A stretch of DNA of 64,000 nucleotides from Micromonospora thermarum (GCF_012034245.1 NZ_JAATEO010000024.1:1-64000); one strand, 5' to 3'; shown: positions 46,684 to 56,036, counted from the first letter of the stretch. Made by a program: numbers and translations. The notes: generated by a model not told the origin, from the sequence alone.

Positions 46684-48900
46684 TCAGGCCGTCCGCCGCA
46701 GCCGGTCGGCCAGTTCACGGACGGCCTTGGCGAAGCGCGGATCGAACTCGCCCGGCCAGTGCCCCACGATCGGCGGTGGGACGCTGTTGCCCGGCGGGAC
46801 GACGACGTCGCTCGGGTCGCGCAGCCGCCGGTCGACCGTTCCCGCCGGCCCGTAGACGGTGGGCGGCTCGCCCGGCCGGTGCGGCGAGAACATCCAGCCA
46901 CCGATCGGGTCGGTGTCCCGCCACAGGTTGATCCAGCGCCACCCGACCCGCTCGCCCACCTCGCGCAGCACCTCCTCACCGACGTACGCGGGGAACCACC
47001 GGGAGTAGAGCCGGCGCAGCGGCGACCCGTACGTCAGCAGCGCAACCCGGTCACCGGCGCCCGGTGGGAGCTGGAGCACGGTCGCCGCGAGCAGCACCGA
47101 GCCGTGGCTGTGCCCGGTGAGCAGCACAGCGTGCCCCTGGCCGGTCAGCCAGGCGATCCGGCGGCTCAGCTCGGGCACCGTCCGTTCGGCGTAGCAGGGC
47201 GGGCCGAAGGGGTGCGCCGCCCGGGGCCAGAACGTGCCCAGGTCCCACAGCACGCCCACGTAGCGGCGGAACTCGGCCGTCCGGTACGCGAAGATGCCGC
47301 CCAGCACCAGGCCGAGGACGAGTGCGGCGATCACCCAACTGCCGAAATGGATGCCGAAGTTCACCAGACCGGCGGGAATCCCGAGCGACCGGTCGAGCGC
47401 CTCGCCGGGGTTCACCGCGAACATGCCGATGGCACTGGTCGCCATGCCGAAGCCGGCGAGCCAGGCGTACGTGAGGGCGAGCGGGGCGAGCCGCTCGGTG
47501 AACCGTGCCCGCGCGATGACCTTCTCGACCTGCCGCAACCGAGGCCCCGCCTCCGGCGGCGCGTCCGGGAAGTCCCGCGCCAGGGCCGCCGCCGCCGCCC
47601 GGTGCCGCGCCGGCCGGGACACCACCGCCACCACGGCGGCGACCGCCGCCGCGGTCACCACCGCCACGAAGAACCCGAAGATCGTCCACTTGTACGTCAA
47701 GGGCGGGCCGGTCGCCATCCGGTCACCGGCCGGGCCGTCGCCGCTTGCCAGGAGGTCCGCCACCCGGTAGACCAGCTCGGCGGAGAAGGCCACCGCCAGA
47801 CCGGTCGCGACCGCACCGAACACGAGCGGGCCGGACGCCCGCCGCCCGACACGGCCCGGCGCCCACCTCGCCACCCCCCAGACCACGATCAGCAGGCAGG
47901 TCTGCGCGAGGAAGAGTCTGGCGACCGACACGCCGTACCCGGGCAGCCCGCCGTCCACCGACGGCCGCGCGGGATCGGCCGCGACCATGGCCAGGACCAC
48001 CACCGTCAGCACGCACGCGAGCGTCCGCAGGATTCGGGTCATCCGGTCGATCGGTCCGGCCGCGGGTTGATCGATCAGCGGATGCGCGCAGACCAGGACG
48101 ACGCAGGCGACCAGGACCGCGCCGGTCAGGATGCCGAGCGTCAACGTGGCGGGTGAGGCCCGGCCGTCGGCGTGGGCAGTGAGCAGGACGGCGTCCAGCG
48201 TGGCGAACGCGGCGGCGACGTGGATCGCGCGCAACCGCCCGACCAGCGGTGCCTGGTCCCACTGCCCGACGGCGGTGAGCTGGTGCGGGCCGGCGACGGT
48301 CGGGGGGGTGCGGAACGACGCGAACATCCGCTCCGGACGGGCTCCGAGCCACCAGACCAGCCCGATGGCGGCGGCCGGGACGAGCGCCAGCACCGCCAGC
48401 CGCAGCCCGACCGGCCGGCCGCCGAGCCAGGACAGCCAGCTCCGCCCGGCCAGGCACTGCGGCGCGGCCATGCACTTCCAGGCGATCAGGTCGAGTGCCA
48501 CCCCGGCCACGGCGAGCACGTACAGGGCGGTGAGGGTCAGCGCGAGCACCCGGCAGAGGCCCTTGACGGTGGCGGCGCGGCGGTCTGAGCTGACCGGGCG
48601 CATCCAGAGCGCCACGTTGCAGAGCATGAACGGCAGAAGGAACACCAGCGACAATGTGCGGACCGCGGTACCCGACGGCAGCTCGCTCCAGCGGTACGCC
48701 TCCAGGACCACCCCACCCGGCCCGGTCGTGTCCGGGTAGCCGGGGCGGGGCCGGTAGAAGCCGCCGCTGTGGTCACCGGCGACCTGCCGGACGTTCGGGC
48801 GGTCCAGCACCTGTTCGGCACTGGCGCCGGAGGCGCCGTGCACGCGTAGTTCCACGACGTCGTCCGGGCGTCCGCCCGGAGGTGCTGGCGCGTCCGACAT
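46684..48900 (-). CDS. Polytopic membrane protein with a split alpha/beta-hydrolase domain
   Basis: A 738-residue protein. The first 70 residues begin with VVELRVHGASG, resembling the oxyanion strand (HG) of alpha/beta hydrolases. Then about ten membrane helices (about 80-545). The C-terminal 190 residues contain the nucleophile elbow LLTGHSHGSVLLAA with Ser598, a candidate Asp in LWRDTDPIGG (about 664) and a candidate His in GHWPG (about 714). It looks like a membrane-bound lipase/esterase-type enzyme whose fold is interrupted by the membrane part. Its 3' end lies 22 bp from smpB. Function unproven. Confidence 0.7.
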   Translation of the reverse strand: MSDAPAPPGGRPDDVVELRVHGASGASAEQVLDRPNVRQVAGDHSGGFYRPRPGYPDTTGPGGVVLEAYRWSELPSGTAVRTLSLVFLLPFMLCNVALWMRPVSSDRRAATVKGLCRVLALTLTALYVLAVAGVALDLIAWKCMAAPQCLAGRSWLSWLGGRPVGLRLAVLALVPAAAIGLVWWLGARPERMFASFRTPPTVAGPHQLTAVGQWDQAPLVGRLRAIHVAAAFATLDAVLLTAHADGRASPATLTLGILTGAVLVACVVLVCAHPLIDQPAAGPIDRMTRILRTLACVLTVVVLAMVAADPARPSVDGGLPGYGVSVARLFLAQTCLLIVVWGVARWAPGRVGRRASGPLVFGAVATGLAVAFSAELVYRVADLLASGDGPAGDRMATGPPLTYKWTIFGFFVAVVTAAAVAAVVAVVSRPARHRAAAAALARDFPDAPPEAGPRLRQVEKVIARARFTERLAPLALTYAWLAGFGMATSAIGMFAVNPGEALDRSLGIPAGLVNFGIHFGSWVIAALVLGLVLGGIFAYRTAEFRRYVGVLWDLGTFWPRAAHPFGPPCYAERTVPELSRRIAWLTGQGHAVLLTGHSHGSVLLAATVLQLPPGAGDRVALLTYGSPLRRLYSRWFPAYVGEEVLREVGERVGWRWINLWRDTDPIGGWMFSPHRPGEPPTVYGPAGTVDRRLRDPSDVVVPPGNSVPPPIVGHWPGEFDPRFAKAVRELADRLRRTA

Positions 48901-49040
48901 CGGCCCCCCGAGGCGTCGTACGGCGGCACGGCCGCCCGGGCCGCGCGGCGCCGTCTACCCGTTCGGCGCCCGGTCACGCCTGCCGCCCCGATGTGCGATC
49001 CGGGTGGCGGCCGGCCGGGGTGTCCGGCCACAATCCGGGC

Positions 49041-49580
49041 GTGGATGACCCGCGGCTGGTCCGGTTGAGCAAGCGCATGTCCCTCGCCCTGCGGCACCGT
49101 CCGGACCGCTTCGGGCTGGCCCCGGACCGCGCCGGCTGGGTGCCCGTCGACGACGTCCTCGCCGCGTTGGGCATCCGCCGCGCCGACCTCGACGACGTCG
49201 TGGCCGGCAACGACAAGCAGCGCTTCGCGGTGGAGCGCGGCCCGGACGGCGTGGAGCGCATCCGGGCCAACCAGGGGCACTCGATCCCGGTCGACCTCGG
49301 GCTGGCGCCGGTGGACCCGCCGGCCGTGCTCTACCACGGCACCAGCGCCGCCGCCCTGGACTCGATCCGGACGAGCGGCCTGCACCGGGGCGGCCGGCAC
49401 CACGTCCACCTCTCGCCGGACGTGGAGACCGCGCAGCGCGTGGGGGCCCGGCGCGCCGGCCCCACCGTAGTCCTGACCGTCGACGCGGCCGGCATGGCGC
49501 GCGACGGCCACGCCTTCTACCACAGCGCCAACGGCGTCTGGTTGACCGACGCCGTCCCCGCCCGCTACCTGGGGGCCTGA
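49041..49580 (+). CDS. kptA: RNA 2'-phosphotransferase (Tpt1/KptA family)
   Basis: A 179-residue enzyme. The family residues are visible: RLSKRMSLALRHRPDRFGL (first Arg-His), RFAVE near residue 68, YHGTSAAALDSI, and HHVHLSPDVETAQRVG, followed by VLTVDA. Tpt1 removes an internal RNA 2'-phosphate using NAD+, forming ADP-ribose 1'',2''-cyclic phosphate. Bacterial members lack a known tRNA-splicing substrate, so the biological role here is open. GTG 49041 is the likely start. Confidence 0.92.
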   Translation: MDDPRLVRLSKRMSLALRHRPDRFGLAPDRAGWVPVDDVLAALGIRRADLDDVVAGNDKQRFAVERGPDGVERIRANQGHSIPVDLGLAPVDPPAVLYHGTSAAALDSIRTSGLHRGGRHHVHLSPDVETAQRVGARRAGPTVVLTVDAAGMARDGHAFYHSANGVWLTDAVPARYLGA

Positions 49581-49650
49581 CCGCCCGCCGCTACCCGGTC
49601 CCGATCCGCGGCTCGCCCGCTACCCGGCCGCCGGCTTGGGCGGCCCGGAC

Positions 49651-50163
49651 TCAGCCGGCGTGGCGGGCGAGGAAGTCGGCGAGCACCCGGGTGTGGGTCG
49701 AGAACGCCAACTCGACCGGCTCGGTGAGCACCAGCCACTCAGTCGCCTCCTCGGTGGGCGCCGACGGCGGGAGCGCCGCGGCCGGCCGGGCCGGCAGCTC
49801 CCCGAAGACCATCATCGTGCCGCCCGCCGGGGCGCTGTGCACCGCGAACAGCGTCGCGTCGGCCCGGTCGGCGAGCAGGCCGGTCTCCTCGCGGAGCTCC
49901 CGCACCAGCGCGTCCTGCCACTCCTCGCCGTACTCGATGAAGCCGCCCGGCAGCGCGAGCTGCCCGCGCGCCGGCTCGATGTCCCGGCGGACGACCACCA
50001 CGCCCAGGCCCGCGTCGGTGTGCACCGGCAGCACGGCCACCGCCACCGGCAGCGGGTTGCGCCAGACCGTCTCGCCGCAGGCCGCGCAGAACCGGGGCCA
50101 GGGTGCCGCCGGCGGGTACGCCGTGCCGCAGTAGGAACAGTGCGAGTACGCCGTGCCGGTCAT
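49651..50163 (-). CDS. NUDIX hydrolase with N-terminal zinc ribbon
   Basis: A 170-residue protein. The zinc ribbon has CSYCG and CAACGE; the Nudix box is GGFIEYGEEWQDALVRELREETGL (G-x5-E-x7-REUxEExGU). This resembles NudC/ADP-ribose pyrophosphatase-like proteins that hydrolyse nucleoside diphosphates linked to another group. It lies close to kptA, whose reaction makes an ADP-ribose derivative, but the two genes are convergent and no functional link is shown. Confidence 0.88.
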   Translation of the reverse strand: MTGTAYSHCSYCGTAYPPAAPWPRFCAACGETVWRNPLPVAVAVLPVHTDAGLGVVVVRRDIEPARGQLALPGGFIEYGEEWQDALVRELREETGLLADRADATLFAVHSAPAGGTMMVFGELPARPAAALPPSAPTEEATEWLVLTEPVELAFSTHTRVLADFLARHAG

Positions 50164-50223
50164 GCCGCCGCACGTTACCCGCCGCGCGGCTCGCGACGTG
50201 ATCGTCCTCGGGCTCCGGGCGGG

Positions 50224-50320
50224 TCAGGTCTGCGGGGCGCCGGTGTAGAAGGCGGTGGTGTGCTCGGCGGCGGCCCGCGCGTCGGCCGCGTCGGTGCCGT
50301 CCGCGACGCTCGCCTCATCG
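50224..50320 (-). pseudogene. Possible C-terminal gene remnant
   Basis: On the minus strand a short frame ends DARAAAEHTTAFYTGAPQT and stop (TCA at 50224-50226), with coding-like third-position GC. No upstream domain is attached; the frame merges into the promoter region of the DGPF gene. It may be the tail of a deleted gene or chance. Confidence 0.25.
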
Positions 50321-50414
50321 GGAATGTCGCGGCGCGCTGTCGAAGCCCGCGGTGGCCGTTCGTGTAGAGGATGAGAGGCCGGCGCGGTGCCGGCCGCCCC
50401 CGCGAGGAGGAGCC

Positions 50415-50771
50415 ATGAAGCAGTACCTGGTGAGCATCTACCAGCCCGCCGGCCCGGGGACCCCGGACCCGGAGTTCCTCGCCGGCGTCATGCGCGAGCT
50501 GGGCGCGATCCGGCAGGAGCTGGAGGCCAGCGGGTGCTGGGTCTTCGGCCAGGGCCTGCACGATCCGTCCACGGCAACGGTGCTGCGCCCGAAGGAGGGC
50601 GAGGTGCTGGTCACCGACGGCCCGTTCGTCGAGGGCAAGGAGTACCTGGGCGGTTTCACCATCCTCAGGGCACCCGACCTGGACGCGGCCCTGGAGTGGG
50701 GCCGCCGGTACGCCCTCGCCACGACCCTCCCGATCGAGGTGCGTCCGTTCCAGGGCGAGGCCGAGGACTGA
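50415..50771 (+). CDS. YCII-related (DGPF domain) protein
   Basis: A 118-residue ferredoxin-fold protein with the DGPFVEGKEYLGGFTI motif that names the family. ATG 50415 has GAGGAGGAG upstream. The gene ends two bases before the sigma factor gene. DGPF proteins are standard partners of ECF42-type sigma factors and are presumed to help control them. Confidence 0.9.
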   Translation: MKQYLVSIYQPAGPGTPDPEFLAGVMRELGAIRQELEASGCWVFGQGLHDPSTATVLRPKEGEVLVTDGPFVEGKEYLGGFTILRAPDLDAALEWGRRYALATTLPIEVRPFQGEAED

Positions 50772-50773
50772 CC

Positions 50774-52021
50774 GTGCCCGACCTGGAAGCGGTGTACCGG
50801 GCGGAGTACGGCCGCGCGGTCGCCGTCCTCGTCCGCCTCCTCGGCGACATCGACCTCGCCGAGGAGGCGGTGCAGGAGGCCTTCGCCGTCGCCCTCGCCC
50901 GCTGGCCGGCGACGGGGACACCGCCCAGCCCCGCCGGATGGATCATCACCACCGCCCGCAACCGGGCGATCGACCGGCTGCGCCGGGAGGCGTCCCGGGG
51001 CGAGCGGCACGCCGAGGCCGCCCGGCTGCACACCGCCGACGGCCCGCCCGAGGAGGGTCCCGTGCGCGACGACCGGCTCCGCCTGATCTTCACCTGCTGC
51101 CACCCCGCGCTCGCCCCCGCCGCCCGGGTCGCCCTGACGTTGCGCCTGCTCGGCGGCCTGACCACCGCCGAGATCGCCCGCGCCTTCCTGACCCCGGAAC
51201 CGACGATGGCGCAGCGGATCACGCGGGCCAAGGCGAAGATCCGGGACGCCGGCATCCCGTACCGGGTGCCGCGCGACGCCGACCTGCCCGACCGGCTGCA
51301 CACCGTGCTCACCGTCGTCTACCTGATCTACACCGAGGGGCACACCGCCAGCGCCGGCCCGCGGCTCGTCCGCGACGACCTCTGCGTCGACGCGGTACGC
51401 CTCGCCCGGCTGCTGGCCGAGCTGATGCCGGACGAGCCGGAGGCGTTGGGGCTGCTCGCCCTGCTGCTGCTCACCGAGGCCCGCCGGCCGGCCCGCACCA
51501 CCGCCGGTGGCGCGCTGGTGCCGCTGCCCGAGCAGGACCGGTCCCGGTGGGACGCCACGCTGACCGCCGAGGGGCAGGTCCTGGTACGCCGCTGCCTGCG
51601 CCGCAACCGGCCCGGCCCGTACCAGATCCAGGCCGCCATCGCCGCCGTGCACGGCGCCGCACCCGACGCCGCCGGCACCGACTGGGCCCAGATCCTCGCC
51701 CTGTACGACCAGCTCGCCGCCGTCGCCCCCGGGCCGGTGGTGGCCCTGAACCGGGCGGTGGCGCTGGCCGAGGTCGCCGGGCCGGCGGTGGCGCTGGCCG
51801 TGGTCGACGGTCTCGACCTCGCCGGCTACCACGTGTTCCACGCGGTCCGGGCCGACCTGCTGCGCCGGCTGGGCCGGACCGCCGAGGCGGTGGCGGCGTA
51901 CCGGACGGCCGCGCGGCGAACGGACAACGAGGCCGAACGGGCCTTCCTCGCCGCCCGGGCGGACGAGGTGCACGGAAGGGCCCCTGTTGACGCCTCCGGT
52001 GGCGGAGGGATCCCTTCTTGA
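50774..52021 (+). CDS. ECF42-type RNA polymerase sigma factor
   Basis: A 415-residue sigma-70 family protein with region 2 (YGRAVAVLVRLLGDIDLAEEAVQEAF, WIITTARNRAIDRLRRE), region 4 (ARVALTLRLLGGLTTAEIARAFL, TMAQRITRAKAKIRDAGIPY) and a 220-residue C-terminal TPR-like extension (IYTEGHTASAG, LALLLLTEARRPAR, PVVALNRAVALAEVAG) that replaces an anti-sigma factor in this group. The final 15 residues (GRAPVDASGGGGIPS) and the stop codon are encoded by a copy of the species' palindromic repeat. GTG 50774 follows the DGPF stop. Confidence 0.92.
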   Translation: MPDLEAVYRAEYGRAVAVLVRLLGDIDLAEEAVQEAFAVALARWPATGTPPSPAGWIITTARNRAIDRLRREASRGERHAEAARLHTADGPPEEGPVRDDRLRLIFTCCHPALAPAARVALTLRLLGGLTTAEIARAFLTPEPTMAQRITRAKAKIRDAGIPYRVPRDADLPDRLHTVLTVVYLIYTEGHTASAGPRLVRDDLCVDAVRLARLLAELMPDEPEALGLLALLLLTEARRPARTTAGGALVPLPEQDRSRWDATLTAEGQVLVRRCLRRNRPGPYQIQAAIAAVHGAAPDAAGTDWAQILALYDQLAAVAPGPVVALNRAVALAEVAGPAVALAVVDGLDLAGYHVFHAVRADLLRRLGRTAEAVAAYRTAARRTDNEAERAFLAARADEVHGRAPVDASGGGGIPS

Positions 52022-52027
52022 CGGGGG
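51974..52027. repeat. Micromonospora-type palindromic repeat, copy 1
   Basis: Core GGAAGGGCCCCTGTTGACGC, then CTCCGGTGGCGGAGGG and a complementary ATCCCTTCTTGAC arm. It overlaps the 3' end of the sigma factor gene and provides its stop codon. It is related to the copy at 58674-58730. Confidence 0.7.
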
Positions 52028-52126
52028 CCCCGCCCCGGGCGTTTTCCGCCGGGGCGGGCGGGAACCCGGGAGCGAACGGCAGTGCGGCGCCCGGCGCGCC
52101 GCCCGACGAACGGACGCCGACCGCTC

Positions 52127-53263
52127 ATGACGTACCGTCCGGCCACCACGCTTCCCGACCTCACCACGCTGACCCTCGGCGTCGAGGAGGAGTACCTGCT
52201 GCTGGATCCCGAGACGGGGGAGAGCCTGCCGGTCGCCGGACAGGTGCTCGACGGGCTGTCGGGCGCCGCCCGCGAGCACAGCCGGCAGGAGTTCCGGCAC
52301 AGCATGGTCGAGATGGTCACGCCGGTCTCGTCCGAGCTCGCCGACGTACGCGAGCACCTGGTCGCACTGCGCGGGGCCGCCGCGGACGCGGCCGAGGCCG
52401 CGGGCGCCCGCCTCGTCGCCGTGGGGGCCACGCCCGTGCACGAACCGCACCGGACCGTGCCGGACAAACCCCGCTACCACGCGATGTCCCGGCGATTCGG
52501 GCCGGTCGCGCACGACCCGGCGGTCTGCGGCTGCCATGTGCACGTCGGTGTCCCGGACCGGGAACTCGCCGTGCAGGTCTGCAACCACCTGCGCCCCTGG
52601 CTGCCGGTGGTGCAGGCGATCACCGCCAACTCGCCGCTGCACGACGGCCGGGACACGGGACACGCGAGCTGGCGGTCGATGCAGCTGGAACGCTGGCCGA
52701 GCATCGGCCCCACCCCGCACTTCGAGTCGGTCGCCGACTACGACGCCACGGTGGAGGACCTGATCCGGGCGGGCATCATGCTGGACGCCGCGATGGTCTA
52801 CTGGTACGCCCGCCCGTCCGTCGCGTACCCCACTGTGGAGGTGCGGGTGGGCGACGTCTGCCCGACCGTCGACGACACCGTGCTCGTCGCCGGGCTCGTC
52901 CGCGCCCTCGTCGCGACCGTGGCGGACGACGTCCGCGACGGGGTGCTCGCCCCGCGGATCCGGGACTGCCTGGTCTCCGCCGCGCACTGGCGCGCCGCCC
53001 ACGACGGGCTCGACGGCGACCTCATCGACCTGCGCTCGGGCCGTGCCCGGCCGGCGTGGGAGCTGGTCGACGAGCTGTTCGCCACCGTCGCGCCCGCACT
53101 GGTGCGCCACGGTGACCTCCACTACGTGCTCGACCAGCTGAACCGGGTCCGCCAGGAGGGTACGGGCGCGGCCCGGCAGCGCCGCATCCTCGCCCGGACC
53201 GGTTGCGACGTCCAGGCGGTGCTGGACCACCTGGCCGCCCAGACCCGCCCGGCGGAGGCGTGA
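52127..53263 (+). CDS. Carboxylate-amine ligase of the GCS2 (YbdK) family
   Basis: A 378-residue protein. The N-terminus TLGVEEEYLLLDPETGESLP is the family hallmark; EHSRQEFRHSMVEMVTPVS, then CGCHVHVGVPDRELAVQVCNHLRPWLP and VEVRVGDVCPTVDDTVLVAGLVRALV follow. Members have the glutamate-cysteine ligase type 2 fold and form amide bonds using ATP; YbdK itself has weak gamma-glutamylcysteine activity. Actinobacteria use mycothiol, so another acceptor is likely. ATG 52127 fits the family start; no clear ribosome-binding site. Confidence 0.88.
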   Translation: MTYRPATTLPDLTTLTLGVEEEYLLLDPETGESLPVAGQVLDGLSGAAREHSRQEFRHSMVEMVTPVSSELADVREHLVALRGAAADAAEAAGARLVAVGATPVHEPHRTVPDKPRYHAMSRRFGPVAHDPAVCGCHVHVGVPDRELAVQVCNHLRPWLPVVQAITANSPLHDGRDTGHASWRSMQLERWPSIGPTPHFESVADYDATVEDLIRAGIMLDAAMVYWYARPSVAYPTVEVRVGDVCPTVDDTVLVAGLVRALVATVADDVRDGVLAPRIRDCLVSAAHWRAAHDGLDGDLIDLRSGRARPAWELVDELFATVAPALVRHGDLHYVLDQLNRVRQEGTGAARQRRILARTGCDVQAVLDHLAAQTRPAEA

Positions 53264-53300
53264 GGGCGGGCCCCCGTCCGACGCCAGGCGTCGACAAGGG

Positions 53301-55085
53301 TCAGCGGATGTCGTGCGTCTGGAGCCACAGCTCCAACAGCCCGAGCTGCCACAGCTTGTTGCTGCCGGCCGCCGACCGCGTCGCCTCGGGGTCGGCGAGC
53401 AGTTCCGTCACGTACTCCGGCCGGAACAGGCCCCGCTCCCGCGCCACCGGCGCCCGCAGCGCCTCGACCACCAGGTCGCGCACCGGGCCGTCGACGTTGC
53501 GCAACGCCGGCACCGGGAAGTAGCCCTTCGGGCGGTCGATGAGGTCGGCGGGCAGCACCTCCCGGGCGACCTCCTTGAGCACCCCCTTGCCGCCCTGCGC
53601 CACCTTGTGCTCGGGCGGGCAGGCCGCCGCGAGGGCCACCAGGTCCTGGTCGAGGAACGGGGTCCGCACCTCCAGCCCCCAGGCCATGCTCATGCTGTCG
53701 ACGCGCTTCACCGGGTCGTCGGGGAGCATCCGGTGGGTGTCGAGGCGCAGCACCGCGTCCAGCGCGGTCTCCGCGCCGGGCGCGGCCAGCTCGGCGGTGA
53801 GCAGGTCCCGGCTGGCGTCGTGGTCGCAGGCGTGCGCCGGGTCGACCACCCGGGTCAGTTCGGCGTGGTCGTGGTCGAAGAAGGCCGCCGCGAACGCCGC
53901 CGCCGCGCCGTCGCGGGGCACCGCCGCGAGGGGCTGGTGGTAGCCGTACCCGGCGAAGACCTCGTCGGCGCCCTGCCCGGACTGCGCCACCTTCACGTGC
54001 TTCGCCACCTGCTGGCTCAGCAGGTGGAAGGCCACCACGTCGTGGCTGCCCATCGGCTCGGTCATCGCGGCCACCGTCGCCCGCACCGCCGGCACCAGGT
54101 CGTCGTTCGGGAGCCGGATGCGGTGGTGGTCGGTCTCGTACGTGCGGGCCACGAGGTCGGACCAGTGGAACTCGTCGCCGGCCTCGCCGCCGCGGCTGTC
54201 GAAGCCGATGCTGAACGTCCGGAGGTGGTGCTGGTTGGCCTCGGCGAGCAGCGCCACGATGAGGCTGGAGTCGAGCCCTCCGGAGAGCAGCACCCCGACC
54301 GGGACGTCCGCGACCAGCCGCCGCCGTACGGCGGTCCGCAGCGCGCCCCCGACGGCGGCCCGCCAGTCCCGGGCGTCCATGCCGGCGTGGGCGGGATCGC
54401 GGACGTACTCGGGCTGCCAGTACACCCGCTCCCGGCTGCGCCCGTCCGCCTCGACGACCCGCAGCGTCGCCGGGGGCAGCTTGCGGACGCCGCGCAGGAC
54501 GGTCCGGGGCGCCGGCACGATCGAGTGCCAGGACAGGTAGTGGTGCAGGGCCACCGGGTCGATGCGCGTGTCGACGTCGCCGCCGCGCAGCAGCGCCGGC
54601 AGGGTCGAGGCGAACCGCAGCCGCCCGGGCGACTCGGCGAGGTACAGCGGCTTGATGCCGAGCCGGTCGCGGGCCAGGACGAGTCGCCGCCGCGCCCGGT
54701 CGACCAGACCGATCGCGAACATGCCGACCAGGTGGTCGACGAACGCCTCACCCCACTGCGCGTACGCCACCAGGATCACCTCGGTGTCGCTGGTGGAGCG
54801 GAAGGTGTGCCCGGCGGCGCGCAGCTCCTCGCGCAGTTCGGGATAGTTGTAGACGCAGCCGTTGAAGACCAATGCCAGCCCCAGGTCCTCGCGCACCATC
54901 GGCTGCGCCCCGGCGTCGGACAGGTCGATGATGGTGAGCCGGCGGTGCCCGAGGGTCACCCAGCCGTCGCCCCACAGGCCCTCGCCGTCCGGCCCGCGGG
55001 ACCGCATCGCGTCGGTCATCCGCGCCACGGCGTCGGCGTCCGGTGTCGACCCGTCGAGGCGCGCCTCCCCGCCGATGCCGCACAC
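53301..55085 (-). CDS. Asparagine synthase (glutamine-hydrolysing)
   Basis: A 594-residue class II amidotransferase. The GTG at 55085 is chosen because it places the catalytic Cys at position 2 (CGIGGEARLDG) after Met removal. The glutaminase domain has RSRGPDGEG, FNGCVYNYPELR and GMFAIGLVDR; the synthetase domain has the PP-loop LLSGGLDSS at 267-274. Many homologues are asparagine synthetases, but similar proteins also amidate peptides or natural products. It is convergent with the GCS2 gene. Confidence 0.9.
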   Translation of the reverse strand: MCGIGGEARLDGSTPDADAVARMTDAMRSRGPDGEGLWGDGWVTLGHRRLTIIDLSDAGAQPMVREDLGLALVFNGCVYNYPELREELRAAGHTFRSTSDTEVILVAYAQWGEAFVDHLVGMFAIGLVDRARRRLVLARDRLGIKPLYLAESPGRLRFASTLPALLRGGDVDTRIDPVALHHYLSWHSIVPAPRTVLRGVRKLPPATLRVVEADGRSRERVYWQPEYVRDPAHAGMDARDWRAAVGGALRTAVRRRLVADVPVGVLLSGGLDSSLIVALLAEANQHHLRTFSIGFDSRGGEAGDEFHWSDLVARTYETDHHRIRLPNDDLVPAVRATVAAMTEPMGSHDVVAFHLLSQQVAKHVKVAQSGQGADEVFAGYGYHQPLAAVPRDGAAAAFAAAFFDHDHAELTRVVDPAHACDHDASRDLLTAELAAPGAETALDAVLRLDTHRMLPDDPVKRVDSMSMAWGLEVRTPFLDQDLVALAAACPPEHKVAQGGKGVLKEVAREVLPADLIDRPKGYFPVPALRNVDGPVRDLVVEALRAPVARERGLFRPEYVTELLADPEATRSAAGSNKLWQLGLLELWLQTHDIR

Positions 55086-55271
55086 GGTCAGCGCCCACCC
55101 GAACGCTGCCGGGTCGTCCGTACATCGACAACCGGACCCATCCGCCACCGTCCCGTCGCGCCGGCTGCGGGCCACCGTGCGGCGGCCCGGTCCCGTCCTC
55201 AGGACGACGGGTCGGCTACCCGCTGGGTGGGCCGTCAAACGGGTCTCAGAACCGTCTCGAAACCCGTCTCG

Positions 55272-56036
55272 TTATTCCGCTCCGGATCCCCCCAGGTGCC
55301 GGTACACCGTCGCCCGGGACACCCCGAGCGCGGCGGCGATGTCGTCCACCGAGTGGGTGCCGGCGGCGTGCAGCCGGTGGGCGGTGCGGACCTGCTCCGG
55401 GCCCATCGACCGGGGTCGTCCCGGCCGGCGCCGCCCGGGGGCGCGGGCGGCGTCCGCCGCCGGGTCCGCGCCGACCCCGGCCTCCGCGCCGCCGGTGTCG
55501 TCCAGCAGCCGGCGTACGCCGTCGAGCATGTCGGCGCGCAGGGTCTCCTCGGGTACGTCGACGAAGAAGACGATCGGGTCGCTGCACATGGCGATCGCCT
55601 GCACCGCGCGGACCCGCTCCCGGCGCCCGGCGTCCGGCCCGGCGACGATCTCGTTGGCCCGCATGGCGATCTGCATCAACCGGTGGTACGTCCGGCCCCG
55701 GCTGACCATCGCGATGTCGTGGAAGAGCATGCCGAGCGAGCGGCGGTGGGTGAGCATCGTGTCCACCCAGCCGGCGAGCAGCGCCTCCCGGGCCTGTGGC
55801 GGCGGGAGGGCGGCGGTGCGGTCCAGCAGCGTCTCCAGGTCCGCCAGCAGCGGCTCGGTCAGCGCGGTGAGCAGGTCCTCCTTGGCGGGGAAGTGGTAGA
55901 GGATCGCCGCCTTGGTCAGCCGCAGCCGTTCGGCGATCTGCCGCAGCGAGGTGCGCTGGTAACCGTGCTGGCTGAACAGGTCCAGCGCGACCCGCAGGAT
56001 CCGGGTACGGGTGTCGTCGGGCGCCTCGACGGTCAT
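55272..56036 (-). CDS. TetR repressor with an extra C-terminal HTH
   Basis: A 254-residue regulator. N-terminal TetR HTH (RTRILRVALDLFSQHGYQRTSLRQIAERLRLTKAAILYHF) and a ligand domain to about residue 190. The last 50 residues add a second HTH of the resolvase/Hin type: GRPRSMGPEQVRTAHRLHAAG, then SVDDIAAALGVSRATVYRHL. It is divergent from an ABC exporter operon, which it probably represses through the operator at 56080-56094. Confidence 0.9.
   Translation of the reverse strand: MTVEAPDDTRTRILRVALDLFSQHGYQRTSLRQIAERLRLTKAAILYHFPAKEDLLTALTEPLLADLETLLDRTAALPPPQAREALLAGWVDTMLTHRRSLGMLFHDIAMVSRGRTYHRLMQIAMRANEIVAGPDAGRRERVRAVQAIAMCSDPIVFFVDVPEETLRADMLDGVRRLLDDTGGAEAGVGADPAADAARAPGRRRPGRPRSMGPEQVRTAHRLHAAGTHSVDDIAAALGVSRATVYRHLGGSGAE

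Noticed and set aside
52127..55085. GCS2 ligase plus asparagine synthase as an N-acetylglutaminylglutamine amide pathway
   Set aside because: The genes are convergent and the characteristic acetyltransferase/ATP-grasp partner is missing.
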